A stretch of DNA of 64,000 nucleotides from Desulfurispira natronophila (GTDB taxonomy: Bacteria; Chrysiogenota; Chrysiogenetes; Chrysiogenales; Chrysiogenaceae), in contig NZ_JACHID010000003.1 in assembly GCF_014203025.1 (NCBI RefSeq), forward strand, positions 154,169 to 218,168, given 5' to 3'. Shown one piece after another: positions 1-9,673 of this stretch (the stretch's first letter is position 1; every line of letters starts with the position of its first letter). The notes beneath the pieces are model-generated. The model was not told where the DNA came from. It did not search any database and was given only the letters and a program-made list of their open reading frames with translations. Made by a program: the position numbers and the translations under genes.

Positions 1-1
1 A

Positions 2-454
2 CAGGCACAGAGAGCTGACTTTAAAGAGGCAATATCTCGCCTCAACAAAGGTGATTTGGCAGGTGCCGAAAAGCTTTATCAAAAAATTGTGCGTGCCAAC
101 CCCTACCACTACGGTGCCCTTATGCACTTGGGGGTACTCGCCTATCGTGTTCAAAAATATGACATGGCGGTGGATTACTACCTCAAGGCCCTGGCCATAA
201 ACCGCAAAGTTCCTGATGGGTATTTCAACTTGGGCAGTGCACTACAGGCCCAGGAGAAGTACCGGGACGCCGTGGACAGCTTCCGACGAGCCGTAAGCAG
301 TAAACCTGATGACAAGGAAGCTCATTATCTGCTGGGACGTTGCCTGGAGAAGCTTGGCAAGAACGAAGAAGCTGCCACTGCCTATCGTACTGCTATAGCT
401 CTTGATAGTAGTCACACCAAGGCAGTCCAGGCACTCGAAGCACTTGAGAAATAG
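2..454 (+). CDS. TPR-repeat protein, 5' end cut by window edge
   Basis: The reading frame is open from the first bases of the window, so the N-terminus lies upstream; the TTG at 56 is only an internal codon. The visible 150 residues contain at least three tandem tetratricopeptide repeats with the usual small/aromatic pattern (e.g. ALMHLGVLAYRVQKYDMAVD, GYFNLGSALQAQEKYRDAVD, AHYLLGRCLEKLGKNEEAAT). TPRs form helical scaffolds for protein-protein contacts; no catalytic domain is visible. It precedes the flagellar operon by 220 bp, so a flagellar role is possible but unproven. The C-terminus ends just after the last repeat. Confidence 0.85.
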   Translation, partial: QAQRADFKEAISRLNKGDLAGAEKLYQKIVRANPYHYGALMHLGVLAYRVQKYDMAVDYYLKALAINRKVPDGYFNLGSALQAQEKYRDAVDSFRRAVSSKPDDKEAHYLLGRCLEKLGKNEEAATAYRTAIALDSSHTKAVQALEALEK

Positions 455-524
455 CTAGCGATGTCTTTGCTCTGTCACTATAGGGCCTTTTCAGCAGGAA
501 CTTCAGGTTTCTTGTAGCAGATAC

Positions 525-547
525 GGATGGCGAGTATCGCGCCATCC
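525..547. repeat. 8-bp inverted repeat downstream of TPR gene
   Basis: GGATGGCG at 525-532 and CGCCATCC at 540-547 can form a perfect 8-bp stem with a 7-nt loop, about 70 bp after the TPR stop. There is no T-run on either side, so it is not a convincing intrinsic terminator. The rest of the 455-674 gap before flhB shows no gene. Confidence 0.4.
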
Positions 548-674
548 TGTAAAGAATAAAGTTAGAGTCCCAGAGTATCTTTTAACGATAGAAACCTGTC
601 TTTTGAGAGTGAGCCTCAGTAGCTTCTGCTGTCACTTAAATGCATTAAAAATAGATAGATAAAGGCAAGAGGTC

Positions 675-1739
675 GTGCCCCCAGAAACGGATCAAGAAAA
701 AACAGAAGAGCCGACACCGAAAAAACTGCAGAAGGCGCGTGAAGAGGGCAACGTTGCCAAGAGCAAGGATATGAGCGACACGGCGGTGCTGTTTGCTGCG
801 GTAATTACCCTCTACATGCTTCACGAGCACTTTCTCACTGGCATGCTGGAAATGATGCACCACTACTTGGACTTTAGTAATCGCTCATTTCCCTCTATCA
901 ATGAGATGCAGTTTTTTGTGGTGAAAGCGCTTCTGCAAATGCTGGGCATTATCTGGCCGCTTTTCCTTGCTTTAGTAATGTTTGCACTTGCTATCAATAT
1001 AGGGCAGGTGGGCCTGCTCTGGTCCACTAAAGCTATTGCCCCCAAGGCCTCAAAGCTCAATCCGATCAAAGGTATAGCCCAGAAATTTTCCATGAAGAAC
1101 CTGGTGGACCTGACGAAAAGCATTCTCAAGGTGAGTGTCTTTGGTCCCATAGCTTACTTTATAGCTAAAGCAGAGTTTAATCTTATCTTGAGCCTCATGT
1201 ACATGGAGCCTATCGAGATTTTTGCCATTGCCCTCTCTATAGTTTTTAAAATCTGGATTGTCATTATTTTAATCATGCTGATCGTGGCGGCTGTCGATTT
1301 TTATTTCCAAAAGTACCAGCACCATGAAAAGCTCAAGATGACGAAACAAGAAGTTAAGGAAGAGCGAAAGCAGTCCGATGGCAATCCGGAGGTCAAGCAA
1401 CGCATTCGCTCTTTGCAGCGTGAAATGGCCATGAAACGCATGATGGGGGATGTTCCCGAGTCTGATGTGGTTATTACCAACCCACTCTTTCTGGCAGTAG
1501 CTCTCAAGTACGACAGCGAAGTGGCCAGTGCTCCTTATATGGTGGCTAAAGGGCAGGAACTGATTGCACAGCGTATACGCGATCTGGCACTGGAAAATGA
1601 TATACCGATCTACCAGGATCCCTTGTTGGCGCGCCAGCTCTACGATGCCATGGAACCAGGAGACGAAATATCGCACGATCTTTATCAGGCCGTAGCTGAG
1701 ATCCTGGCTGAGATTTATAGACAAAACGGTAAAATCTAG
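675..1739 (+). CDS. flhB: Flagellar type III export switch protein FlhB
   Basis: FlhB is an inner-membrane export-gate protein whose cytoplasmic domain switches substrate class from rod/hook to filament. The 354-residue protein starts at GTG with AAGAGG just upstream; the N-terminus (KTEEPTPKKLQKAREEGNVA) is the family signature, followed by four hydrophobic segments up to about residue 215 and a charged linker. The autocleavage site, normally Asn-Pro-Thr-His, reads Asn269-Pro270-Leu271-Phe272, at exactly the numbering of enteric FlhB. Asn and Pro are kept but Thr and His are lost. It heads the flhB-flhA-flhF-flhG gene run. Confidence 0.97.
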   Translation: MPPETDQEKTEEPTPKKLQKAREEGNVAKSKDMSDTAVLFAAVITLYMLHEHFLTGMLEMMHHYLDFSNRSFPSINEMQFFVVKALLQMLGIIWPLFLALVMFALAINIGQVGLLWSTKAIAPKASKLNPIKGIAQKFSMKNLVDLTKSILKVSVFGPIAYFIAKAEFNLILSLMYMEPIEIFAIALSIVFKIWIVIILIMLIVAAVDFYFQKYQHHEKLKMTKQEVKEERKQSDGNPEVKQRIRSLQREMAMKRMMGDVPESDVVITNPLFLAVALKYDSEVASAPYMVAKGQELIAQRIRDLALENDIPIYQDPLLARQLYDAMEPGDEISHDLYQAVAEILAEIYRQNGKI

Positions 1740-1804
1740 GTATTATTTTTTGGATGCACAAATAGATTTTACTTGCCTTCACATCTTTTTTAGGAGCAGG
1801 TGCC

Positions 1805-3937
1805 TTGGCTCAAAAAGCACCAGGTCTTTCAGCTGGTAAAATTCTCAGCGTTACCACCAGTCCCGACGTCTTCGCCGCCTTCGGCATTTTGTCGATAATT
1901 GCCATCATGGTACTGCCGGTTCCAGCGCCTCTTCTGGATATTCTATTGACCGTCAGTATTACGCTTGGCGTACTGGTGATATTGATAGCCCTGTATATTA
2001 AAGAACCGCTGGATTTCTCTATTTTTCCTTCGGTGCTACTGATCGTAACGCTCTTCCGTCTTTCACTAAACGTAGCTACGACTCGCACTATCCTGCTGCA
2101 CGGTCACGAAGGTGAGAGTTCCGCTGGCCATGTTATCCAGGCGTTTGGGCAATTTGTAGTTGGTGGCAACTATGTCGTCGGCATTATCGTCTTTGTTATT
2201 CTTGTTATCATCAACTTCAAGGTTATCACCAATGGTGCCAGCCGCGTGGCGGAAGTGGCTGCACGCTTTACCCTCGATGCTATGCCTGGTAAGCAAATGG
2301 CTATTGACGCTGACTTGAATGCAGGTTTTATCGATGAGTCCCAGGCACGGGAGCGACGTGAGCGCATTCGCAGAGAAGCAGACTTCCACGGCTCCATGGA
2401 TGGTGCTTCCAAATTTGTCAAAGGTGATGCTGTTGCTGGTATCATCATTACTATTATTAATATTGTCGGCGGTTTGATAATCGGTATGGCACAGTCTGGT
2501 TTGACATTCAACCAGGCAGTGGAAGTCTATACTATTCTCACTATTGGTGATGGTTTGGTAAGTCAAATCCCCGCTTTGATAGTCTCAACTGCTGTGGGTA
2601 TTGTTGTTACTCGAGCCGCCAGTGAGTCCAATCTCGGCCAGGATATTGCTAACCAGTTGGTGGTAAGTCCCAAGGTCATTTGGGTTGCCAGTATCATTCT
2701 TTTTATTTTTGGAATAATTCCTGGTATGCCTATCCTGCCCTTTTTGTCTCTTTCGGCTTTTTTGGCCGCAATGGCATTCCTTATACAGAGTGGGAGGGTG
2801 CGAAAAATCATTGAGGAAGGCCTCGGTGCAGACGCAGCCGAGGCCGAGGAAGCCGAAGAAGAGGAAGCCCCCAAAACCCACGAGGAAGAAGTTGAAGAAC
2901 TTTTGCAAATGGACTCACTGGAGTTGGAGGTGGGCTACGGAGTTATCCCCTTAGTAGACACCTCTCAGGGGGGTGACTTGTTGGAGCGCATCAAATCGTT
3001 GCGCAAAAACACGGCACTTGATCTTGGCTTTATCGTACCTCCCATTCGCATTCGGGATAATCTGCAGCTTCGCCCCAATGACTATGTGTTTAAGGTCAAA
3101 GGTATTGAGGTGGGGTCTGGCGATGTCTACCCTGGGCAACACCTGGCCATGAACCCAAGTGGCGATGAAATTACACTGCCTGGCACTCCTACGGTAGAGC
3201 CTGCTTTTGGACTAAAAGCTATGTGGGTCACAGAGGAGTATACAGATGAAGCTGAGATGCTTGGTTATACCGTGGTGGATGCAGGAACGGTTATTTCCAC
3301 TCACATTGGAGAGCTCATCAAGCAACAAGCGCCAGATATTCTGGGCAAGCAAGAGACACAAAATCTGCTGGAAAATATCAAGAAGACCCATCCGAGTGTG
3401 GTGGAAGACCTTGTGCCTAATCAATTACCCCTCAGCGTACTTCAGCGGGTACTGCAAGGCTTGTTAGCAGAACGTATCTCCATCCGGAATATGTTGACTA
3501 TACTCGAGGCCCTTGGGGACTACGCACCATCAACCAAGGACCCTGACGTGCTTACTGATTATGTGCGTAACCGTCTGTCAAGGCAGATATCCAAAATGTA
3601 TGCTGATGAGAATAATACCATCAGAGTATTGACACTTGACCCTCAATTGGAGCAGATGATTTCCGAGTCAATTCAAAAGTCTGACCAGGGAAGAGTCATC
3701 GTGATGGAACCGCACAAGGCGCAACGCTTCCTGGTCAATCTCATCCACACGGCTGACCAGGTGAGTGAACAGGGTCTTCAGCCGCTGCTAATGGTATCTC
3801 CTGCGGTACGAGCAGCCCTGAAGAGACTTGTATCGCGTTATGCACCCAAACTGGCCATCATTGCCCACACTGAGCTGGCGGATAACGTCAACATTGAAGC
3901 CCTGAGTACCATTGGGCTGGAAGAGAAGAAAGAGTAG
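1805..3937 (+). CDS. flhA: Flagellar export gate protein FlhA
   Basis: FlhA is the large export-gate subunit, forming a nonameric cytoplasmic ring that docks chaperone-substrate complexes. The 710-residue length is typical. The N-terminal half carries about eight transmembrane segments with the conserved FHIPEP-type loop (GAS/RVAEVAARFTLDAMPGKQ and the DFHGSMDGASKFVKGDAVA stretch). An acidic linker (residues ~340-370, AEAEEAEEEEAP) leads to the soluble C-domain. Start is TTG at 1805 with a good Shine-Dalgarno (AGGAG, 1792-1796). It lies 65 bp after flhB and 3 bp before flhF. Confidence 0.97.
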   Translation: MAQKAPGLSAGKILSVTTSPDVFAAFGILSIIAIMVLPVPAPLLDILLTVSITLGVLVILIALYIKEPLDFSIFPSVLLIVTLFRLSLNVATTRTILLHGHEGESSAGHVIQAFGQFVVGGNYVVGIIVFVILVIINFKVITNGASRVAEVAARFTLDAMPGKQMAIDADLNAGFIDESQARERRERIRREADFHGSMDGASKFVKGDAVAGIIITIINIVGGLIIGMAQSGLTFNQAVEVYTILTIGDGLVSQIPALIVSTAVGIVVTRAASESNLGQDIANQLVVSPKVIWVASIILFIFGIIPGMPILPFLSLSAFLAAMAFLIQSGRVRKIIEEGLGADAAEAEEAEEEEAPKTHEEEVEELLQMDSLELEVGYGVIPLVDTSQGGDLLERIKSLRKNTALDLGFIVPPIRIRDNLQLRPNDYVFKVKGIEVGSGDVYPGQHLAMNPSGDEITLPGTPTVEPAFGLKAMWVTEEYTDEAEMLGYTVVDAGTVISTHIGELIKQQAPDILGKQETQNLLENIKKTHPSVVEDLVPNQLPLSVLQRVLQGLLAERISIRNMLTILEALGDYAPSTKDPDVLTDYVRNRLSRQISKMYADENNTIRVLTLDPQLEQMISESIQKSDQGRVIVMEPHKAQRFLVNLIHTADQVSEQGLQPLLMVSPAVRAALKRLVSRYAPKLAIIAHTELADNVNIEALSTIGLEEKKE

Positions 3938-3940
3938 GCC

Positions 3941-5329
3941 ATGCAGGTAAAAAGATACGAAGTGTTTGACATGAAAGAAGCCATGGAGAAAATCAAGCAC
4001 GACTTAGGACCCGATGCTGTTATTCTCTCAACTAAGACTCTTAGCAAGTCTGGGTCATTTGGCATGTTCTCCCGTCCACGCATGGAGGTTACGGCAGCCA
4101 TAGACGACGAAAGTCGTAAAACCACTCCGAAACCAGCCCAAAAGGAGGTGGCAAAAAAAATGCATGCTTCATATAACAACCGTGGTCACGTAGCGCAGCC
4201 TGACGAGAGCCAGAGTGACGCTGATGTTCAGCGTATATTAAGCGCCCTCAAGCAAGCAACCCAGGAGGATGGGCTTGGAATTGCCCAAGAGGGATCACTG
4301 GCCGGGAAACATCAGAAAGCAACGCGCAAGGGGAGTGGCAGCGCAGCAGCTGGGGTGAAGCAGGAGCATATGGATGTCATTTTGCAGGAGCTGCGTGAAC
4401 TGAAGAGTGCCGTACACTCTGATGACTCCACTGCTAAAATCCTGGAGAGTCAACAGCAGGAAATTGCTGAACTCAAGAAGATTCTCATGCACCTGGCAAC
4501 GGAAAAATATTCTGAAAAGCCACGCTATCAGGAAAAAATCTATCAGGATCTTTATCAGAAACTTATCAGCGCTGGGGTTGATCGCTATATATGTCGCAAA
4601 ATGGTTGATGCACTACGTGAGAAAATAGGATCAACCCAGGATAAGGAGATACTGCTGCGAAATGCACGTCAGCTAGCTTCGCGCATCGTCCCCATGCATG
4701 GGCCCATTGAGGTTGATGGTGTTCATCCCAAAGTTGTCGCCTTGGTAGGGCCAACAGGCGTAGGCAAAACTACTACTATAGCAAAGCTAGCTGCAGAGTA
4801 CCTGCTTCAACAAGGGGTGTCGGTTGGACTGATCACTCTTGATACTTATCGTATAGCCGCCGTTGAACAACTGAAAACATACGCAGGAATTATAAAAATT
4901 CCAGTTGAGGTGGTAAACCAGAATGACTCATTGCTTTTGGCTCTCCGCAAAAACCTGGACAAGGATTTGGTGTTAATTGATACTGCCGGCCGCTCTCATC
5001 GCGACAAGCAGCAAATTGAAGAGCTTATGGGATTCTTGCGGGAGGAGAAAGTAAAGGTAGAGGTTCACCTGGTGCTTAATGCCGGTACCAAGGAGCGAGA
5101 CCTTGGCGATATCATAAAGAGCTTTGAGCAGATAGGTATAGACCGCACAATTATTACTAAGCTCGATGAGTCAAATAGTTACGGGGGCATCTTTAACTGT
5201 CTGGCAAAGCACGGACTTGGTGTATCGTATTTTACCAATGGACAGGATGTTCCCAATGATCTGGTAGCTGCCGGACAACACAATTTCTTTGAGCTTCTTA
5301 TGGGAGCCGAATCAGAGGCCTTAAAATGA
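3941..5329 (+). CDS. flhF: Flagellar SRP-family GTPase FlhF
   Basis: FlhF is an SRP/SR-type GTPase that places the flagellum, usually at the pole, and helps initiate assembly. The 462-residue protein has a variable N-terminal B domain (start MQVKRYEVFDMKEAMEKIK), a helical N domain, then the G domain: P-loop GPTGVGKTT from about residue 270, LDTYRIAAVEQL (substrate/dimer loop), IDTAGRSH (G3) and TKLDES (G4). It overlaps flhG by ATGA, so the two are translationally coupled, matching their functional pairing. Confidence 0.96.
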   Translation: MQVKRYEVFDMKEAMEKIKHDLGPDAVILSTKTLSKSGSFGMFSRPRMEVTAAIDDESRKTTPKPAQKEVAKKMHASYNNRGHVAQPDESQSDADVQRILSALKQATQEDGLGIAQEGSLAGKHQKATRKGSGSAAAGVKQEHMDVILQELRELKSAVHSDDSTAKILESQQQEIAELKKILMHLATEKYSEKPRYQEKIYQDLYQKLISAGVDRYICRKMVDALREKIGSTQDKEILLRNARQLASRIVPMHGPIEVDGVHPKVVALVGPTGVGKTTTIAKLAAEYLLQQGVSVGLITLDTYRIAAVEQLKTYAGIIKIPVEVVNQNDSLLLALRKNLDKDLVLIDTAGRSHRDKQQIEELMGFLREEKVKVEVHLVLNAGTKERDLGDIIKSFEQIGIDRTIITKLDESNSYGGIFNCLAKHGLGVSYFTNGQDVPNDLVAAGQHNFFELLMGAESEALK

Positions 5330-6216
5330 ACCACGATCAGGCCACATCCTTGCGCAACCTGGCTGGCAATACCCCCACAAAAGTGAATATGGAGGACCTA
5401 GGGGGCACACGTATTATTGCTATAACCAGTGGCAAGGGGGGAGTTGGCAAGACTAATACCGCTGCCAACTTGGCATTTTTAGCCGCAACTCATGGCTACA
5501 GGGTTCTGGTTATAGATGCTGACCTTGGGCTGGGTAATATGGATATCGTCATGGGTGTTACCTCCAGGTTTCATGTCGGTGATGTGCTTCGTGGGAATTG
5601 CAGTCTGCAGGAAGCGCTTACTCAAGGCCCAGGAGGGATACTGATTCTGCCGGGTGGCAGTGGGCTGGATGAAATTGCTCGCATAAGTGACGAGCAGCTT
5701 ATGTCAATACTTAAAAGTGCCACCAGTCTGAATGACTTTGATCTTATTATCATTGATACTGGTGCCGGCATTTCTGATACTATTCTCAGTTTTTTGCTCG
5801 CATCACCCGAGGCCATAGTCGTTACCACACCAGAGCCTACCGCATTCAGCGATGCTTACGCTGTCATCAAGTATCTGGTTACCAAACACAATCGAAAAGA
5901 CCTGATGTTGTTGGTAAATATGGTACGTAATGCCTCTGAGGGGCAGCAGATACACATGAAAATGAACATTATGCTTAAGCGCTTTATAAAGAGTGAGATT
6001 CGCTATGCCGGTGCCGTTGTCGAGGACGATATGCTACGCAAGTGCATCCGCAAGCAGCAATTACTCAGTGAGGCATTTCCGGCAAGTTCTGCTACAAAGA
6101 GTTACCAAACCGTATTTCAAAGGCTCTTTGGTCAACAATCAGAACTTACCCGATCTGCCCCGCGGGGTTCATTTAGCGACTTCTTTAAACGATTGGTACA
6201 GGTAAGAAGAGCATGA
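5326..6216 (+). CDS. flhG: Flagellar number regulator FlhG (FleN/YlxH), MinD-type ATPase
   Basis: FlhG is a ParA/MinD-family ATPase that limits flagellar number and stimulates FlhF GTPase activity. The deviant Walker A GKGGVGKT lies near residues 36-43 and the D-x-D-x-G-x-G-N switch (DADLGLGNMD) follows. The N-terminus carries DQATSLR, matching the DQAxxLR activation helix known to stimulate FlhF. The C-terminus is basic and could hold the membrane-targeting helix. Start overlaps the flhF stop by 4 nt; its own stop overlaps the next gene by 4 nt. Confidence 0.95.
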   Translation: MNHDQATSLRNLAGNTPTKVNMEDLGGTRIIAITSGKGGVGKTNTAANLAFLAATHGYRVLVIDADLGLGNMDIVMGVTSRFHVGDVLRGNCSLQEALTQGPGGILILPGGSGLDEIARISDEQLMSILKSATSLNDFDLIIIDTGAGISDTILSFLLASPEAIVVTTPEPTAFSDAYAVIKYLVTKHNRKDLMLLVNMVRNASEGQQIHMKMNIMLKRFIKSEIRYAGAVVEDDMLRKCIRKQQLLSEAFPASSATKSYQTVFQRLFGQQSELTRSAPRGSFSDFFKRLVQVRRA

Positions 6217-6620
6217 TTGCCCGAGTTGATCCCACACGCATAGCCGTAGCCTTATCATTGGTCGGATCGTCTCTGATTGCTGGAGTGGCGCTGATTCTGT
6301 CGGACCAACTCTCATTTGTGTTCAAAGTAGCATCGGTTTCCATGATACTCCTTGCCCTTCTGGGTTACCTGGCTGGGGTTATGATCAAGGAGGTGCACGA
6401 GGAGTACCTGAACTTCAAGGGAGCCCTGCGCCAGAAACATGCGCTTAAGGTCCCTATCACTAAAAAAATTCCATTGAATCAACAGTACGATACTGCAGAA
6501 ACAAACAAAGATGATGACTTAGACTTCCACATAGACTATGCAAAAGAGGCTCAGAAGGACAACCCTGCGCCTGGGCACAATGAACCCAATGAAATCAGCG
6601 ACGAAACCAGCAAATCGTGA
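6213..6620 (+). CDS. Small membrane protein between flhG and fliA, unknown function
   Basis: This 135-residue protein has two hydrophobic segments (about residues 10-30 and 33-55, e.g. IAVALSLVGSSLIAGVALIL) and a hydrophilic, acidic C-terminal tail of about 75 residues. No family motif was recognised. The ATGA overlap with flhG shows coupling to the flagellar operon, and its place between flhG and fliA suggests a flagellar accessory or assembly role, which is inference only. About 145 bp without a gene separate it from fliA. Confidence 0.75.
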   Translation: MIARVDPTRIAVALSLVGSSLIAGVALILSDQLSFVFKVASVSMILLALLGYLAGVMIKEVHEEYLNFKGALRQKHALKVPITKKIPLNQQYDTAETNKDDDLDFHIDYAKEAQKDNPAPGHNEPNEISDETSKS

Positions 6621-6764
6621 TAAAGTGTGCAGTGCTGAAAGTGTTATGATCGCTCGGGGCAGAAACATTGTTTTGGGATGTGGGTGCTCACTTTTTTCTG
6701 CAGAGGTAAGAGCCAGTATTGGCCGCGCATCTTTACAAGTTAAGCGGTAACTCAGGAGGATGGG

Positions 6765-7517
6765 ATGAGAAAATTTGAAGAGTTGTGTCCACGGGAGGAC
6801 TTAAAGAAAAATCCCGCTGTGCGCAATACCATCATCCAGGAATACGCTCCCCTGATCAAGTTTGTGGCAACACGTATACATTATGGATTGCCAGCAACCA
6901 TTGAGCTGGATGACCTTATCAGTATTGGAGCTCTTGGTCTGATTGATGCCATAGATAAGTATGATACTCATCGGGGAGTCCTTTTTAAAACTTACGCAGA
7001 GTCACGCATACGGGGCAAGATTCTTGATGAACTGCGCAAACTTGACTGGCTTCCCCGGGGACTTCGCCAGAAAAACAAGGCGCTTGACAAGGCTTATCAG
7101 AAGTTGGGGGTCACTGGAGGAAAGGACTGTACAGATGAGGAACTGGCGGAAGAGCTGGGAATAGATGCTGCTGAAGTTCCCCAGTACATATCCCAGGCTA
7201 CAGGCTACACCATGCTCAGTCTGGATGAACAGGTTTACGACAAGGATGGTAGCGAATCTGGTTCTCTGGCGGATATATTGCCGGACCGGGACGGATCAAG
7301 CCCGGAGGAACAAACCGAGATGTCCCAGTACCTTGAGGTGCTGAAAAGGCACATAGGAAAACTCAACGACAAAGAGCAACAGGTGCTCGCCCTTTACTAT
7401 TATGAAGAGCTCACCATGAAAGAAATAGGCTCGGTGCTGGATATAACCGAATCCCGTGTTTCACAGATTCACTCTCAGGCACTATTCAAGTTGAAAAAAG
7501 CCATGGAACGCCTGTAA
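6765..7517 (+). CDS. fliA: Flagellar sigma factor FliA (sigma-28)
   Basis: FliA directs RNA polymerase to late flagellar and chemotaxis promoters. The 250-residue protein has region 2 (LIKFVATRIHYGLP, DLISIGALGLIDAIDKYD, FKTYAESRIRGKILDELRKL), region 3 with DWLPR, and region 4 helix-turn-helix (LTMKEIGSVLDITESRVSQI). The start ATG follows a strong ribosome site (AGGAGG, 6754-6759). Gene order flhF-flhG-orf-fliA-che/fli switch is the layout seen in many polar flagellates. No anti-sigma gene flgM is in the window. Confidence 0.96.
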   Translation: MRKFEELCPREDLKKNPAVRNTIIQEYAPLIKFVATRIHYGLPATIELDDLISIGALGLIDAIDKYDTHRGVLFKTYAESRIRGKILDELRKLDWLPRGLRQKNKALDKAYQKLGVTGGKDCTDEELAEELGIDAAEVPQYISQATGYTMLSLDEQVYDKDGSESGSLADILPDRDGSSPEEQTEMSQYLEVLKRHIGKLNDKEQQVLALYYYEELTMKEIGSVLDITESRVSQIHSQALFKLKKAMERL

Positions 7518-7551
7518 GGTGTGCTAACAAATCGATGGAGGGTGTGCCCCG

Positions 7552-8628
7552 ATGGAGTTAATTCGCGTACTGGTTGTCGATGACTCAGCTTTTATGAGAA
7601 AGATGATCACCACTATGCTGGAGAAAGATCCGGCTATAAAGGTAATCGGCACTGCTAAAAATGGACGCGATGCCATCGACCTGGTTGGCGAACTGAAGCC
7701 GAACATTGTGACTATGGATATTGAGATGCCCATAATGGACGGACTTAGTGCCCTCGAAGCCATTATGGAGAAGTCTCCGGTCCCAGTGATAATGGTCAGC
7801 TCCCTGACCACTGAAGGAGCTGAAGCTACTTTGCGGGCCCTTGATCTCGGAGCGCTGGATTTTATTGCCAAGCAGACCAGCTTTGTTAGCACTGATATTG
7901 TTAAAATTGAGCAGGAGCTGATCCAAAAGGTTAAAATGTTTGCTCGCAAGAGCACCCCGGAGCGTTACCGGCTTCACCGCCCTGCATCTGAGCAACGAAC
8001 TCCTGTCACCTCAAAACCAGTGCAAAGATCTGTTTCACCGCCCCCCAGCGCACCATCAGCCCGCAGGTCAAGCAAAGCGAAAGTTGTAGCTATCGGTACA
8101 TCCACCGGTGGCCCACCTGCGCTACAAGCGGTTCTGACAAAACTGCCAAAAACCACACCTGTTCCAATACTGATAGTGCAGCACATGCCTCCTGCTTTTA
8201 CCGGGCCCTTGGCAAAGCGCCTGGACTCTTTGTGTGCCATAGATGTAAAGGAGGCAGTCAGCGGTGATCGTGTGAAATCCGGCCTGGCTTTGTTGGCACC
8301 AGGTGGTAAGCATATGACCATCAAAAATGGAACTGTGAGAATAACCGACGAACCCAGCGACACTTTGCACCGCCCCAGTGTTGACATAATGGCGCAAAGC
8401 GTCGTCGATGAGTACGGCTCCGCAACACTTGGTGTTATTATGACCGGCATGGGTAATGATGGCGTCAAAGCTTTTAAGAATATTCATGGGAAAGGCGGCA
8501 GCATCATCGCACAAAGTGGTGATACCTGCGTTGTTTACGGCATGCCAAGGGCTGTTATTGAGGCAAACCTGCAGACAGAAATTGCAAATTTGCAAGACAT
8601 CGCAGCACGGATCCAGAACTACTGGTAA
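7552..8628 (+). CDS. cheB: Chemotaxis methylesterase CheB
   Basis: CheB removes methyl groups from (and deamidates) receptor glutamates for adaptation. The 358-residue protein has a receiver domain (D10/D11, phospho-acceptor D56 in TMDIEMPIMDG), a proline/serine-rich linker near residues 140-175, and the esterase domain with catalytic Ser184 (TSTGGPP), His211 (QHMPP) and Asp303 (GMGNDG). The partner methyltransferase CheR is not in the window, so the adaptation pair is split in this genome or lies elsewhere. Confidence 0.96.
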   Translation: MELIRVLVVDDSAFMRKMITTMLEKDPAIKVIGTAKNGRDAIDLVGELKPNIVTMDIEMPIMDGLSALEAIMEKSPVPVIMVSSLTTEGAEATLRALDLGALDFIAKQTSFVSTDIVKIEQELIQKVKMFARKSTPERYRLHRPASEQRTPVTSKPVQRSVSPPPSAPSARRSSKAKVVAIGTSTGGPPALQAVLTKLPKTTPVPILIVQHMPPAFTGPLAKRLDSLCAIDVKEAVSGDRVKSGLALLAPGGKHMTIKNGTVRITDEPSDTLHRPSVDIMAQSVVDEYGSATLGVIMTGMGNDGVKAFKNIHGKGGSIIAQSGDTCVVYGMPRAVIEANLQTEIANLQDIAARIQNYW

Positions 8629-8681
8629 GTCAAATATGGAAAATATGCAGATAAACCGTTTCACAGTGAAGGGAGACTGCC

Positions 8682-9671
8682 ATGGCTGACATACTCTCCC
8701 AGGAGGAAATAGATGCTCTGCTCTCGTCAGTCAGTACCGATGATGAGCCTGAGGAAGCAGTAGAGACCCTGTCGGTTACCAAGAAAAAGGTATCGCTCTA
8801 CGACTTTAAGCGTCCGGATCGTGTGAGCAAGGATCAGATGCGATCCATCAAGAACTTGCACGACAAGTTTGCCCGTAACTTCTCATCGAGCCTGTCGGGT
8901 TATCTTCGTTCTATTACGGATATGAACCTAATCAGTGTAGACCAGATGACCTATGGGGAATTCCTCATGAGTTTGCCCAACCCTACCAGTTTTAATATCG
9001 TCAGTATGCTTCCTCTGGATGGAAATGCTGTGTTGGAAATAAATCCTTCACTGGTATTTCCCATTATTGACAAGCTTCTTGGTGGTCAGGGCGAGCCAAT
9101 TGATGAGGTGCGGGAAATTACGGATATAGAACAAAACGTCATTGGTGGTGTTTTGGCTATAGCATTGCGAGAATTGGCGGAAGTCTGGCAGCCTATTATC
9201 AATATACGTTTCAAGATAGAACTGCGGGAGACCAGTCCTCATGTTATCCAGATAGTCAGCCAGAACGAAGTAGTTATCCTGCTGGTGTTCGAGATAAAGG
9301 TAGGTGACGTTAGCGGCATGATGAATATCTGTATACCGGCCATTGCCCTTGAGCCCATTATGCCAAAAATAGACTCCCAGGACTGGCTCATTGGTGCCAA
9401 GAAGATGCACGCTACAGGCAATGTTCAGCAAATAAAGAATATTGCCGCTACCACTAAAGTTGATATTCATGCGGATCTTGGTGCCACGACTATGAAACTG
9501 CGTGATGTACTGACCCTGGAAAAAGACGACATTATTACCCTGGGCACCAAGGTCCGCGAACCTATGGTGCTAACTGTTGGTAACATGAAAAAATACTACG
9601 GCGAAATAGGCATCATAGACAATAATAAAGCATTCAAGATTCAACGCAAAATTGTGAAAGAAAGCGTGTAG
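8682..9671 (+). CDS. fliM: Flagellar motor switch protein FliM
   Basis: FliM forms the C-ring middle and receives phospho-CheY to reverse rotation. The N-terminus LSQEEIDALL is the CheY-P-binding peptide; the central domain includes LHDKFARNFSSSLSGYLRS and MSLPNPTSFNI; the C-terminal SpoA domain is about residues 240-325. The 329-residue length is typical. A Shine-Dalgarno GGGAG precedes the ATG. The gene is followed 2 bp later by the FliN-family gene, as usual. Confidence 0.96.
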   Translation: MADILSQEEIDALLSSVSTDDEPEEAVETLSVTKKKVSLYDFKRPDRVSKDQMRSIKNLHDKFARNFSSSLSGYLRSITDMNLISVDQMTYGEFLMSLPNPTSFNIVSMLPLDGNAVLEINPSLVFPIIDKLLGGQGEPIDEVREITDIEQNVIGGVLAIALRELAEVWQPIINIRFKIELRETSPHVIQIVSQNEVVILLVFEIKVGDVSGMMNICIPAIALEPIMPKIDSQDWLIGAKKMHATGNVQQIKNIAATTKVDIHADLGATTMKLRDVLTLEKDDIITLGTKVREPMVLTVGNMKKYYGEIGIIDNNKAFKIQRKIVKESV

Positions 9672-9673
9672 CC

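Noticed and set aside
6621..6764. Short plus-strand frame before fliA (6538-6750)
   Set aside because: It mostly shadows the membrane gene in another frame and lacks a ribosome site or conserved pattern.
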